Shown here: positions 1 to 9,173 of the stretch, piece after piece
Layout of the letters: each line of letters opens with the position of its first letter
How positions within the stretch are numbered: position 1 is the first letter of the stretch
Origin: Pelomonas sp051857475
GTDB taxonomy: Bacteria; Pseudomonadota; Gammaproteobacteria; Burkholderiales; Burkholderiaceae_C
Direction: 5' to 3'
Assembly: GCF_051857475.1 (NCBI RefSeq)
Contig: NZ_JBPZGZ010000003.1
Coordinates: forward strand, 496,001-560,000
Length of the DNA: 64,000 nt
The notes under the pieces: model-generated
Seen by the model: only the letters and a program-made list of their open reading frames with translations
Database searches by the model: none
Told to the model about the DNA's origin: nothing
Made by a program: the position numbers and the translations under genes

Positions 1-742
1 TGCAGGAAACGACGATGTCGAATTCGTGCAGCCGCTCGGGCAGGTCGGCCAGGCGCATGGCCTCGGCGCCGAAATGGGTCGCGAGCTTTTCGCCGCGTTC
101 CAGCGTGCGGTTGGCCACAGCCATCTGGCGCGGCGTCCTGGCCGCGAAATGGGTCGCGGTCAGCTCGATCATCTCTCCGGCACCGACGAACAGCACGCGC
201 GTCTTGGCCAGGTCCTCGAAGAGCTGGCCGGCCAGGCGCACCGCGGCGGCGGCCATGCTGATGGAGTGGGCGCCGATCTCGGTGGAGGAGCGCACTTCCT
301 TGGCGACCGAGAAGCTGCGCTGGAAGAGCTGGTGCAGGGTCGTGCCAAGAGCGCCGGCGTTCTCGGCCTCGCGCACGGCCTGCTTCATCTGGCCGAGGAT
401 CTGCGGCTCGCCCAGCACCATGGAGTCCAGGCCGGCCGCGACGCGGAAAGCGTGGCGGGCAGCGTCGCTGCCCTGCATCACATAGGCATGCTCGCGCAGC
501 TCGCCGGCCTGCACGCCACCAGTGTCGGCCAGCCAGGCGATGGCCGGCTGCACCAGGGCCGACGGCGCGGCAACATAGACCTCGGTGCGGTTGCAGGTCG
601 ACAGGATGGCGGCCTCGGGACCCGACAGCTTCTGGCGCAGACCGGTCAGCGAAGGCGCCAGTTGCTCGAGGGTGAACGCGAACCGCCCGCGCAGATCGAG
701 CGGGGCGGTGTTGTGGTTCAGGCCGAGAGCAAAGACCGACAT
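1..742 (-). CDS. hemA: Glutamyl-tRNA reductase, N-terminal part (runs off the window)
   Basis: HemA reduces glutamyl-tRNA to glutamate-1-semialdehyde, the first committed step of C5-pathway haem synthesis. About 247 residues are visible out of roughly 420 expected; the C-terminus lies beyond base 1. The start is ATG at 742-740, giving MSVFALGLNHNTAP. The family signature CNRTEVY is present with the catalytic cysteine at residue 50. LDSMVLGEPQILGQ and the NADPH-binding stretch VLFVGAGEMIEL (about residues 185-200) follow. hemL, the next enzyme of the pathway, is also in this window at 36.2-37.5 kb but is not linked. The family call is very secure. Confidence 0.96.
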   Translation of the reverse strand, partial: MSVFALGLNHNTAPLDLRGRFAFTLEQLAPSLTGLRQKLSGPEAAILSTCNRTEVYVAAPSALVQPAIAWLADTGGVQAGELREHAYVMQGSDAARHAFRVAAGLDSMVLGEPQILGQMKQAVREAENAGALGTTLHQLFQRSFSVAKEVRSSTEIGAHSISMAAAAVRLAGQLFEDLAKTRVLFVGAGEMIELTATHFAARTPRQMAVANRTLERGEKLATHFGAEAMRLADLPERLHEFDIVVSC

Positions 743-796
743 GGGTTGAATTGTAGGATTCGCGGCCTTTTCAGCCGCCGCCTAAGCTTTCTCGAA

Positions 797-1072
797 ATGA
801 GTCCACTCGACGCCTTTTGGCATATCGCCAACTTGTTTGCGCCCGCCTGGGGCTTGGCGGCGCTGCTGGCGGGGGCCATCAAGGGGCTGTGGCGGCGTGA
901 GGCGAAGTCTCTGAGTTGGCGGCGATTGTGGCTTTGGGGCGCGGCCGGCGGCACGGCGGCCAACATCGTTGCCCTGATCCTGCTGGGTCGCGACGGCCGG
1001 ATGGCCGGCTACGCCTTGCTGGTACTTGGCGTTGCCTTGCCGCAGTGGTATGCCCTCAGCTTCAGGCGCTGA
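797..1072 (+). CDS. Small hydrophobic membrane protein, unknown function
   Basis: This is a 91-residue protein starting MSPLDAFWHIANLF, with three likely membrane segments (about residues 10-30, 47-65 and 70-85) separated by short arginine-rich stretches such as GLWRREAK. It is divergent from hemA with a 54 bp gap and convergent with the lipoprotein gene at 1079-1690, leaving only 6 bp between stops. I do not recognise a named family. The membrane topology is read from the sequence; no function is proposed. The start at 797 is preferred over far-upstream in-frame starts because those would run antisense through hemA. Confidence 0.75.
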   Translation: MSPLDAFWHIANLFAPAWGLAALLAGAIKGLWRREAKSLSWRRLWLWGAAGGTAANIVALILLGRDGRMAGYALLVLGVALPQWYALSFRR

Positions 1073-1078
1073 GGTGAC

Positions 1079-1690
1079 CTATTTGTCGCTCGGTTGAAGC
1101 CGCGACATGTCAAACAACCCCTCCTCGGCGCTGATCGGTTCGAGATTGAAAACCTTGCTCAGCAGCGTCACGTCCTTGCTCTTGGACACATGGACGGTGT
1201 CGACATACTTCTGGCCACGGTTGAGGCGGGCAATGTAGATCTCGCCGGGCTGCAGATTGAGGTTCCTGACTGCCCTGGGCACGCGCTGGATATTGTTCAG
1301 GTCGTCGGCTGCTGCGGGCGTATCGGGCACGTACTGCGGAATCTGTGCGTGCAGGACGTGCGCGCCAGGCTCCAGCTCCAGTCTGACGTAGCGGCCATTG
1401 GCCAGCTTGGCGGCCAGCCGCTCGTCGATGTGGATCTCGTAGTCCATGGCGGACGCGAAGACCTGGCTGTTGCGATAGACGTAGACGACGGCCTTGCCGC
1501 TCGATGCCGGCTGCAGCTTGAAGTTGGGGTCGGTCGGAAGCTGGGCCCTGTCCTCGGCGGTGGGGGTGTAGGGACGCCCGATCATGGAGCCCATGATTTC
1601 CTTGCCGGCTGCGGGTGAAGAGCAGCCGCTCAGGAACAGGGCAGAGGTCGCCGTCGCCAGCAGGGCGATACGAAGCATCAGGGGCATCAT
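1079..1690 (-). CDS. DUF2846-type lipoprotein
   Basis: This 203-residue protein begins MMPLMLRIALL and has a clear lipoprotein signal with lipobox LSGC, so it should be lipidated at that cysteine and kept at the cell envelope. The central part (KAVVYVYRNSQ ... IHIDERLAAKL ... LELEPGAHVLHA) matches the style of the DUF2846 family of small beta-rich lipoproteins, whose molecular role is not known. Its ATG (1690-1688) shares a base with the miaB stop (TGATG), so translation is probably coupled to miaB in one leftward transcript. The signal peptide and overlap are seen directly; the family assignment is by resemblance. Confidence 0.82.
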   Translation of the reverse strand: MMPLMLRIALLATATSALFLSGCSSPAAGKEIMGSMIGRPYTPTAEDRAQLPTDPNFKLQPASSGKAVVYVYRNSQVFASAMDYEIHIDERLAAKLANGRYVRLELEPGAHVLHAQIPQYVPDTPAAADDLNNIQRVPRAVRNLNLQPGEIYIARLNRGQKYVDTVHVSKSKDVTLLSKVFNLEPISAEEGLFDMSRLQPSDK

Positions 1691-3042
1691 CAGGCGGTGA
1701 TGGTTTCGGCGGTCAGCACTTCGCCGCGCAGCGAATGCGCGAAGGCCGTCGTTATGCGCACGTCGACGAGCTGGTTCATCAGCCGCGGCGAGCCGGGGAA
1801 GTTGACGATGCGGTTGCACTCGGTGCGGCCCATCAGCTCGGAGCTGTCCTTGCGGGCGTTGCCGGTGACGAGGACCTTTTCCACCTTGCCGACCATGCCT
1901 TGCGAGATGGTGATGGCATGGGCCTCGATGGCGGCCTGCAGCTCCTGCAGCCGCTTGACCTTGACCTCGTAGGGCGTCGTGTCTTCCAAGGCCGCGGCCG
2001 GCGTGCCGGGGCGGGGGCTGAAGATGAAGCTGAAGGAGGCGTCAAAGCCGATGTCGTGAACCAGCTTCATCAGCTTGGCATGGTCTTCGTCGGTCTCGCC
2101 GGGGAAGCCGACGATGAAGTCGCTGGCCAGGCGCAGATCCGGGCGGATGGCGCGCAGCTTGCGCACGATGCTCTTGAACTCCAGCGCCGTGTAGCCGCGC
2201 TTCATGGCCATCAGGATGCGGTCGCTGCCATGCTGCACGGGCAGGTGCAGGTGGTTCACCAACTGGGGGATCTTGCCGTAGGCCTCGATGAGTCGGGGGC
2301 TGAACTCGTTGGGGTGGCTGGTCGTGAAGCGCAGGCGCTGGATGCCGGGGATCTCGGCCGCGTATTCCAGCAGCAGCGCGAGGTCGGCGAATTCGCTCGT
2401 GTCGCCCATCTTGCCGCGGTAGGCATTGACGTTCTGGCCGAGGAGGTTGATCTCCATGACGCCCTGGTCGGCCAAGCCGGCGATCTCGGTCAGCACGTCG
2501 TCAAACGGCCGCGAGACCTCCTCGCCGCGGGTGTAGGGCACCACGCAGTAGCTGCAGTACTTGGAGCAGCCTTCCATGATGGACACGAAGGCCGAAGCGC
2601 CTTCGACCTTGGCCGGCGGCAGGTGGTCGAACTTCTCGATTTCGGGGAAGGAAATGTCCACCTGCGGGCGGCGCTGCTCGCGGCGGGCTTCCAGCATGGC
2701 AGGAAGGCGGTGCAGGGTCTGCGGGCCGAAGACCACGTCCACATAAGGCGCGCGCTCGATGATGGCCGCGCCTTCCTGTGAGGCGACGCAGCCGCCGACA
2801 CCGATCATGACGCCCTTGGCCTTCAGGTGCTTCACGCGGCCGAGGTCGCTGAAGACCTTCTCCTGCGCCTTCTCGCGCACCGAGCAGGTGTTGAACAGGA
2901 TGAGGTCGGCCTGCTCGGGGTCGTCGGTGGGCGTGTAGCCCTTGGCGGCGCCCAGCACGTCGGCCATCTTGTCCGAGTCGTACTCGTTCATCTGGCAGCC
3001 GAAGGTCTTGATGTAGACCTTCTTGGAGTTCGCTTCGCTCAC
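1690..3042 (-). CDS. miaB: tRNA-2-methylthio-N6-dimethylallyladenosine synthase
   Basis: MiaB is a radical-SAM methylthiotransferase that adds the 2-methylthio group to i6A37 of tRNAs reading UNN codons. From the chosen start, Cys16, Cys53 and Cys85 form the N-terminal (UPF0004) cluster site. The radical-SAM motif CSKYCSYC (Cys159, 163, 166) binds the second 4Fe-4S cluster. A C-terminal TRAM domain follows, for about 450 residues in all, normal for the family. I prefer the GTG at 3042-3040 because it overlaps the upstream stop as GTGA. An in-frame GTG at 3054 would add four residues. It is the middle gene of a three-gene leftward operon. Confidence 0.96.
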   Translation of the reverse strand: MSEANSKKVYIKTFGCQMNEYDSDKMADVLGAAKGYTPTDDPEQADLILFNTCSVREKAQEKVFSDLGRVKHLKAKGVMIGVGGCVASQEGAAIIERAPYVDVVFGPQTLHRLPAMLEARREQRRPQVDISFPEIEKFDHLPPAKVEGASAFVSIMEGCSKYCSYCVVPYTRGEEVSRPFDDVLTEIAGLADQGVMEINLLGQNVNAYRGKMGDTSEFADLALLLEYAAEIPGIQRLRFTTSHPNEFSPRLIEAYGKIPQLVNHLHLPVQHGSDRILMAMKRGYTALEFKSIVRKLRAIRPDLRLASDFIVGFPGETDEDHAKLMKLVHDIGFDASFSFIFSPRPGTPAAALEDTTPYEVKVKRLQELQAAIEAHAITISQGMVGKVEKVLVTGNARKDSSELMGRTECNRIVNFPGSPRLMNQLVDVRITTAFAHSLRGEVLTAETITA

Positions 3043-3425
3043 GGCTTCACCCACAGCTGGTTGGCGGGGATGAACTGCCAGCTCGCGGCCTCGGCCGGCG
3101 TGGTCGGCCAGGTCTTGTTGGCGAGCTCCGCGGGGTTGAGGATCCAGACGTCCATGATCAGGCCGTTGGGTTCGACGGTGTAGTGAACAATGAACTTCTG
3201 GCCCGTCAGGCCGGCCGGCGGCACCCAGAGGTTGGTGTCGCCCTTGATGCGGCTGCCGGGCGCCAGGCGCGCGGGCTTGCCGTTCAGCAGCACGTCGGGG
3301 TATTGCGTGACGATGAACTCGCCGCGCAGTGCGGTGGCGGGGAAGGAGCGATGGGTCTGCGCCTGGGCGACGAGGCAGCTGGCGGCGAGGGCTACGCCGA
3401 GGGCGGGAAGAACACAGCGGTACAT
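3039..3425 (-). CDS. Secreted hypothetical protein
   Basis: This is a 128-residue protein with a typical Sec signal peptide (MYRCVLPALGVALAASCLVAQAQ, cleavage probably after AQA), so it is expected in the periplasm. The mature part, about 105 residues, is mostly short beta-prone stretches (GEFIVTQYPDVLLNGK, KFIVHYTVEPNGLIMDVWIL) with no cysteines. I do not recognise the family; homologues may be restricted to Burkholderiales. It is the first gene of the operon that continues into miaB and the DUF2846 lipoprotein. Its 5' side carries tandem hairpin repeats (3442-3509). Confidence 0.8.
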   Translation of the reverse strand: MYRCVLPALGVALAASCLVAQAQTHRSFPATALRGEFIVTQYPDVLLNGKPARLAPGSRIKGDTNLWVPPAGLTGQKFIVHYTVEPNGLIMDVWILNPAELANKTWPTTPAEAASWQFIPANQLWVKP

Positions 3426-3441
3426 GGCATGTCCAGTGGCT

Positions 3442-3509
3442 GCGGAAGCAGCCGCTTCTGAGGGCTGCTGCGGAAGCAGCCGCTTCTGAGGGCTGCTGCG
3501 GGAGCAGGC
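3442..3509. repeat. 28-bp tandem hairpin repeat, about 2.4 copies
   Basis: The unit starting GCGGAAGCAGCCGCTTCTGA recurs with an exact 28 bp period at 3442, 3470 and (partial, one change) 3498. Each full unit contains overlapping dyads, for example GGCTGCT-GCGGA-AGCAGCC. The array ends only 17 bp upstream of the start codon at 3425, so on the minus strand it would lie in the promoter or 5' leader of the secreted-protein/miaB operon. Confidence 0.85.
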
Positions 3510-3546
3510 ATCTTCGACGAGAACTCGACGAAAGCGCTGCGGAAAT

Positions 3547-3579
3547 GAAAACGGCCCGAGGTGTGCTCGGGCCGTTTTC
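3547..3579. terminator. Strong hairpin terminator below the tRNA gene
   Basis: A perfect 14-bp stem (3547-3560 with 3566-3579, core ACGGCCCGAG) encloses the loop GTGTG. T-rich flanks occur on both sides: CTCTTTTTATT on the plus strand, and the stem's own TTTTC end on the minus strand. It sits directly 3' of the minus-strand tRNA gene and is the natural stop for its transcript. Confidence 0.85.
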
Positions 3580-3598
3580 TCTTTTTATTGCTTTGTTC

Positions 3599-3675
3599 TG
3601 GTGGCGCTTCAGGGACTCGAACCCCGGACCTGTGGATTATGATTCCATCGCTCTAACCAACTGAGCTAAAGCGCC
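3599..3675 (-). tRNA. tRNA-Met (anticodon CAU), elongator type; tRNA-Ile2 possible
   Basis: Read on the minus strand, the gene has acceptor GGCGCTT, D-arm GCTC-AGTTGGTTA-GAGC, anticodon loop ATCATAA with anticodon CAT, and TPsiC arm with GGTTCGAGTCC. The 3' end ...AAGCGCC is followed by an encoded ACCA. The first anticodon-stem pair is a mismatch, which is tolerable. CAU can be elongator Met or, after lysidine modification, Ile2. The initiator form is excluded because the 1-72 pair is intact. I favour elongator Met from general appearance. Confidence 0.9.
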
Positions 3676-3780
3676 TGAGCCCGCTATTCTAAGCGAAGTT
3701 TTTCGGTGCTGACAAGTCGGGTGCAAAAAATCAGTGCCCGGGCTCGCGCAGTGGTTCATGGGCCGACCCCGGGGCGCTCC

Positions 3781-4194
3781 ATGACACCCTTTCGCCGTGA
3801 CGATGTACTGGCCAGGTTTGATGCCTACCCGCCTACTGCACGGCGGCGCATGCTGGCGCTGCGTGAGCTGGTCCTGAAGACGGCGGCGCAGACACCCGGC
3901 GTCGGTGCTGTCGAGGAAACCTGGAAATGGGGCGAGCCAGCCTATGTCACGCCCAACAAGGCGGGCAGCACGGTGCGCATCGAGTGGAAACCCCGGGCGC
4001 CTGAACAGGTCGCCGTGTACTTCAACTGCCAGACGACGCTGGTGGCGACGTTCCGGCAGCTGTTCCCGCACGACTTCCGCTTTGAGGGCAACCGGGCCCT
4101 GGTCCTGGACCTGGCGCAGCGGCTGCCACTGGACTCGCTGGCCTTCTGCATCGCGGCTTCGTTCACCTATCACCTGAACAAGGCATCGCGCTGA
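3781..4194 (+). CDS. DUF1801 (YdhG-like) domain protein
   Basis: This 137-residue cytoplasmic protein starts MTPFRRDDVLARF. The layout is that of DUF1801/YdhG-like proteins: an N-terminal helix-rich segment around RRRMLALRELVLKTA, then EETWKWGEPAYVT, a beta strand VAVYFNCQTTL, and a C-terminal segment LDSLAFCIAASFTYH. The family has a structure-defined fold but no agreed function. It stands alone, divergent from the tRNA and convergent with the gene ending at 4208 (13 bp between stops). Upstream in-frame starts would run into the tRNA flank, so the ATG at 3781 is used. Confidence 0.82.
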   Translation: MTPFRRDDVLARFDAYPPTARRRMLALRELVLKTAAQTPGVGAVEETWKWGEPAYVTPNKAGSTVRIEWKPRAPEQVAVYFNCQTTLVATFRQLFPHDFRFEGNRALVLDLAQRLPLDSLAFCIAASFTYHLNKASR

Positions 4195-4207
4195 CCCGGC
4201 CCCGCGC

Positions 4208-5032
4208 CTAGACGCCGGGGTTGCCCTCGGTCTCAGCGCGCCACAGCGCCATGGTGCGGGCCGTGCGGCTGGGCGGCTTGGGCACCTTGCTGGGAATCAG
4301 CACTTCCATGGCCTGGATGAGACGGGCGAGCAGGGGCAGGGCGACCAGCAGCGGCAGAGCCATCTGGCGCAGCGCCTCGGGTGTGTCGGGCTTGAGCTCG
4401 AACAGCTGGTGCATGGCCGACGGCAGCGTGTGCACATGCTGCGCCAGCTGCAGCGCGACGGTGCTGTGCCAGTCGGCATTCACGCCGCTGGCTTCGCAGC
4501 GCTTGCGCTGGTTCAGGTGGAAGGCCGGCGGATCGCCCTTGGCCAGCCGCTCGCTCAGCAAGGCCTGCAGACGCGTGGGCATGGCAGTGAAGAACTCATG
4601 GACTTCAAGATCCCTGCGGCGTCGGGCGATGTCGGCGCGCAGGTCGTCGCGATCCAGCAGCTTCAGCAGGCGGGTCTTGTCCTGCAGCTCCCACAGTTGC
4701 ACGCGAAACGCGCGCTCGACATCCGTCACCTCGTGCCCGGCGATGTATTCGAAGGCATCGTGAGCCTCCACCACGCAGCGGGTGATGGCGCACATCGAGG
4801 GGATATCCAGCAGTTCCCGTGGGCTTCTCTTGTTGGGATCGGCCGCCATGCTGCGCAGCGCGATGCAGTGGGAGAGCAGCTTGATGAAGATCTGCGCACC
4901 GTAGCCGATGCGCGGTGTGGTGGCCGTCATGCCGGCCAGCGCCGACGCCACAGCCTTGCCATGCTCCAGCACGGCATCAAATTCGCGCACCCTTGAACGG
5001 TAGTCAGCCCAGGTATTGATCTCTTGCAACAT
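4208..5032 (-). CDS. Hypothetical alpha-helical protein
   Basis: This is a 274-residue, probably cytoplasmic protein starting MLQEINTWADYRSRV. It is predicted to be mostly helical, with many charged Arg/Asp/Glu residues (RADIARRRRDLEVHEFF), and ends with a hydrophobic stretch ALPLLVALPLLARLIQAMEV that could be one membrane-associated helix. The arrangement resembles the loosely defined DUF5677-like group of helical bundles, but I see no diagnostic motif and do not assign it. It is divergent from ftsY with a 154 bp gap holding both promoters. Extension upstream of 5032 would run into ftsY antisense sequence and is rejected. Confidence 0.7.
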   Translation of the reverse strand: MLQEINTWADYRSRVREFDAVLEHGKAVASALAGMTATTPRIGYGAQIFIKLLSHCIALRSMAADPNKRSPRELLDIPSMCAITRCVVEAHDAFEYIAGHEVTDVERAFRVQLWELQDKTRLLKLLDRDDLRADIARRRRDLEVHEFFTAMPTRLQALLSERLAKGDPPAFHLNQRKRCEASGVNADWHSTVALQLAQHVHTLPSAMHQLFELKPDTPEALRQMALPLLVALPLLARLIQAMEVLIPSKVPKPPSRTARTMALWRAETEGNPGV

Positions 5033-5186
5033 GCTTGCTTCGTTCCCCCGACAAGCGCGCAAGGTTAGGCGAAGTTTGGAACATCCAGTTTCTCGGCGAT
5101 TTGCCGGGTGGTCGAGCAAGCCCTGAAACGAGGGCTTCCAGGCGGCGCGGCATCGAAGTGCAAAGAGCCAGCGAAAATGGCCGCCT

Positions 5187-6329
<1,143 letters not shown>

Positions 6330-6422
6330 GCTGAGGCGCCAGGTCTGGCGCACCTCGGTGTTTCCTTGGACGGCGTGCGGTGCCCGCCTCGGCATACTTG
6401 GCCTGCCTTGAGGGAGGACAAG

Positions 6423-7037
6423 ATGAAGAAGCGAACGACATGGCATCTCGGTGCGGCGGGCGGCGTGCTGCTGCTGGCCGGCTGTTCCGCCATGATGGTG
6501 CCGGCCAGCGACAACCCCGTCGTGAAGGTGAACCAGGCCGACAGCCTGTACGGCTTGGTGCGCCCCATACCCGCCACCGCGCTGCTGCGCGAGGCCATCC
6601 CGATGCTGGAAGCCAAGCAGGATCAGCTCTGGCTGGGGCACGCCTACCGGACCTATGCGGATTTCGCCGATATCGCAACCCGAGACACACGGTATTCGGG
6701 CTACTTCGTTTCGGTCGGGCCTTTGCGCGCCGAGGACCGTTTCGACGGCCCCAAGGCGGCGGCCCAGCACTACTACGGCAAGGCGCTGGCCTCGTACAAG
6801 CAAGCCGAGGCGCAGTCGCTGCCCGCCAACCAACCGGGCACCTTGGTCAATATCTACTTCAATGGGGCTATCGCCGCGCTGAAGACGGGTGACCTGGCGA
6901 CAAGCTGCGAAATGAGCGGCAAGGCCCTGCCGATGCTGGACCGGCTGGATGCCGAGGACAGCAAGCGCCCGACGAAGCAGCAGTATTCAGAGCGCCACCG
7001 CGTCCTGCAACTGCGCAAGGACGCCAAGTGCGCCTGA
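6423..7037 (+). CDS. Putative lipoprotein, TPR-like
   Basis: This is a 204-residue protein preceded by a good ribosome site (GGGAGGAC). The signal MKKRTTWHLGAAGGVLLLAGC ends in a lipobox LAGC. The mature part is helical and alternates short repeats (LLREAIPMLEAKQDQL, AAQHYYGKALASYKQAE, GAIAALKTGDLATSCEMSGKA), as in tetratricopeptide folds, but without a clean TPR consensus. It contains two cysteines after the lipobox (CEMSG and the penultimate Cys). I do not recognise a named family. It lies 93 bp after ftsY and is convergent with the next gene. Confidence 0.78.
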   Translation: MKKRTTWHLGAAGGVLLLAGCSAMMVPASDNPVVKVNQADSLYGLVRPIPATALLREAIPMLEAKQDQLWLGHAYRTYADFADIATRDTRYSGYFVSVGPLRAEDRFDGPKAAAQHYYGKALASYKQAEAQSLPANQPGTLVNIYFNGAIAALKTGDLATSCEMSGKALPMLDRLDAEDSKRPTKQQYSERHRVLQLRKDAKCA

Positions 7038-7064
7038 GGCGCTGAGGTCTCAGGCGCCCGCAGC

Positions 7065-7601
7065 TCAGTGGGCGTGCGGCGTGTCCGCGTAGTAGCCGGA
7101 CGCGCGCGCCTTGGGGAAAAGCTTGTCGCGCAGGCGGTCGCTGCCCTCGTTCTGCCATTCGCGCTGCCAATGCGTGACGGCCAGTTCGGTGGCGCCCAGC
7201 ACGCGCAGCAGCCGCTCGCGCTTGCGGGAATGGCGGGGCTGGTCCTCGGCGATGGGCAGCAGCACGACGGAACGCACATAGCCGTGCTCGTCGCACAGGG
7301 CGAAGTCGACGGTCAGCAGACCCGTGCGCGACAGCCACTCGCGGTAGGAGTACTGCTTGGGCACGCGCACCAGCTTGTGCAGCGGCACATGGGCCAGCAG
7401 GAAGCCCTTGGGGTGTTCCAGGGCCAGGGCTTGCGCGAGGCATTTGTGGGCATGACGCTCAGCGCTCACCAGCACGCGCGCGGCGGTGGGCGGCCAGTGC
7501 ATCACGGTGTCGGACGCATCGACGCGGCGGGTGGTGCGGCCTTGTCCGGTGAGGTTGCTCAGCCAGTCGCCCACGGCACGGGGAAGGTGAAGATTCAGCA
7601 T
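7065..7601 (-). CDS. DUF2726-like protein (tentative)
   Basis: This 178-residue protein starts MLNLHLPRAVGDWL. The core LAHVPLHKLVRVPKQ ... VDFALCDEHGYVRSVVLLP ... RKRERLLRVLGA follows the order of DUF2726 domains, which have a restriction-nuclease-like fold. Where such domains usually carry an acidic IELDD-type strand this protein reads VVLLPIAED, so nuclease activity would be doubtful. The link is by pattern only. It is convergent with the lipoprotein gene, and a GC-rich dyad (GCGCCTGAG / CTCAGGCGC, 7030-7056) spans the two stops. An in-frame longer start at 7667 is possible. Confidence 0.68.
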   Translation of the reverse strand: MLNLHLPRAVGDWLSNLTGQGRTTRRVDASDTVMHWPPTAARVLVSAERHAHKCLAQALALEHPKGFLLAHVPLHKLVRVPKQYSYREWLSRTGLLTVDFALCDEHGYVRSVVLLPIAEDQPRHSRKRERLLRVLGATELAVTHWQREWQNEGSDRLRDKLFPKARASGYYADTPHAH

Positions 7602-7738
7602 GCGCGCGACGCTATCGGCAGCGCCGGGTCTTGACCATGGCCAGCTGTCCCCGGACCTTGGGACCAAGTGTGAGCACTTGTGACGCCGGACAGGCCGACG
7701 AAGGATTGGGTGCTGGTTGACCCTAGGCCATCAGGCCA

Positions 7739-9118
7739 TCACATCCCGGGGAGGCCCTTCATGCCGCCCATGCGCTTCATCATCTTCATGAGGCCGCCGC
7801 CCTTCATCTTCTTCATCATCCCCTGCATCTGGTCGAACTGGTTCAGCAGGCGGTTGACGTCCTGGATCTGCACGCCGGCGCCGGCCGCGATGCGGCGCTT
7901 GCGGCTGGCCTTGCTCTTGCCGTCCATCAGCAGCGTGGGTTGGGCGCGTTCCTTGGCGGTCATGGCGCGCAGGATGCCTTCCATGCGCTTCATGTCGCGC
8001 TCGGCGCGATCCATGTCGGCCTGGCCGGGCTGCTTGTTGCCCATCATGTTCTGCGGCAGCTTGTCCATCAGGCCGCCCAGGCCGCCCATCTTCTTCATCT
8101 GCGCGATCTGCTGCAGGAAGTCGTTCAGGTCAAAGCCGCTGCCGCTCTTGAGCTTCTCGGCCATGGCCTGGGCCGAGGCCAGGTCGACGTTCTGCGTGAC
8201 CTGCTCCACCAGGGCCACGATGTCACCCATGCCCAGCACGCGGCCGGCGTGGCGCTCGGCATCGAAGACCTCCAGGCCATCGATCTTCTCGGACACGCCG
8301 GCGAACTTGATCGGCGCGCCGGTGATCTGGCGCACCGACAGGGCCGCGCCGCCGCGCGAGTCGCCGTCCAGCTTGGTCAGGATGACGCCGGTCAGCGGCA
8401 GGGCTTCCTTGAAGGCCTTGGCGGTGTTGACCGCGTCCTGGCCCTGCATGGCGTCGACGACGAACAGCGTCTCGACCGGGTTCAGGATGCCGTGCAGCTC
8501 CTTGATCTCGGCCATCAGCGCTTCGTCGATGGCCAGGCGGCCGGCCGTGTCGACCAGCAGCACGTCGATGTAGTGGCGCTTGGCGTAGTCCAGCGCGGCC
8601 AGCGCGATGTCGCGCGGCTTCTGCTCGGGCGCGGACGGGAACCACTCGCCGCCGGCCTGCTTGGTCACGGTCTTCAGCTGCTCGATGGCGGCCGGACGGT
8701 AGACGTCGGCGGAGACTGTCAGCACCTTCTTCTTGCGCTTGTCGATCAGGTGCTTGGTCAGCTTGGCGGTCGTCGTCGTCTTGCCGGCGCCTTGCAGGCC
8801 GGCCATCAGGATGACGGCGGGCGGCTGGGCGGCGAGGTTGATGTCGGCCACGCCTTCGCCCATCGTCGCGGCGAGTTCCTTGTGGACGACGGAGACCAGC
8901 ACCTGGCCCGGGTTCAGCGAGCCGACAACCTCCTGGCCGAGGGCCTTCTCCTTCACGCGGGCGATGAAGTCGCGCACCACCGGCAAGGCCACGTCGGCCT
9001 CCAGCAGGGCCATGCGCACTTCGCGCAGCATGTCCTGCACATTGCTCTCGGTGATGCGGGCCTGCCCGCGCATCGTCTTGACGAGGCGACTCAGGCGGTC
9101 GGTGAGGGTGGATGCCAT
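7739..9118 (-). CDS. ffh: Signal recognition particle protein Ffh
   Basis: Ffh is the GTPase subunit of the bacterial SRP. It binds 4.5S RNA and signal sequences, then pairs with FtsY. The 459-residue product has an N domain (MASTLTDRLSRLVKTMRGQ), P-loop GLQGAGKTTTTAKL near residue 100, DTAGRLAIDE, TKLDGDSRGG, and a methionine-rich M domain whose C-terminus is a run of Met/Gly/Lys (MKKMKGGGLMKMMKR). Start codon ATG at 9118 is preferred to an upstream in-frame start because MAST is the family N-terminus. It is divergent from the CcsA-like gene with 55 bp between. Confidence 0.97.
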   Translation of the reverse strand: MASTLTDRLSRLVKTMRGQARITESNVQDMLREVRMALLEADVALPVVRDFIARVKEKALGQEVVGSLNPGQVLVSVVHKELAATMGEGVADINLAAQPPAVILMAGLQGAGKTTTTAKLTKHLIDKRKKKVLTVSADVYRPAAIEQLKTVTKQAGGEWFPSAPEQKPRDIALAALDYAKRHYIDVLLVDTAGRLAIDEALMAEIKELHGILNPVETLFVVDAMQGQDAVNTAKAFKEALPLTGVILTKLDGDSRGGAALSVRQITGAPIKFAGVSEKIDGLEVFDAERHAGRVLGMGDIVALVEQVTQNVDLASAQAMAEKLKSGSGFDLNDFLQQIAQMKKMGGLGGLMDKLPQNMMGNKQPGQADMDRAERDMKRMEGILRAMTAKERAQPTLLMDGKSKASRKRRIAAGAGVQIQDVNRLLNQFDQMQGMMKKMKGGGLMKMMKRMGGMKGLPGM

Positions 9119-9173
9119 CGGTAGGGGAGGGAAGTCCGGCAGAACGCGCGGAACCCAAAAGTACACTGCAGCC

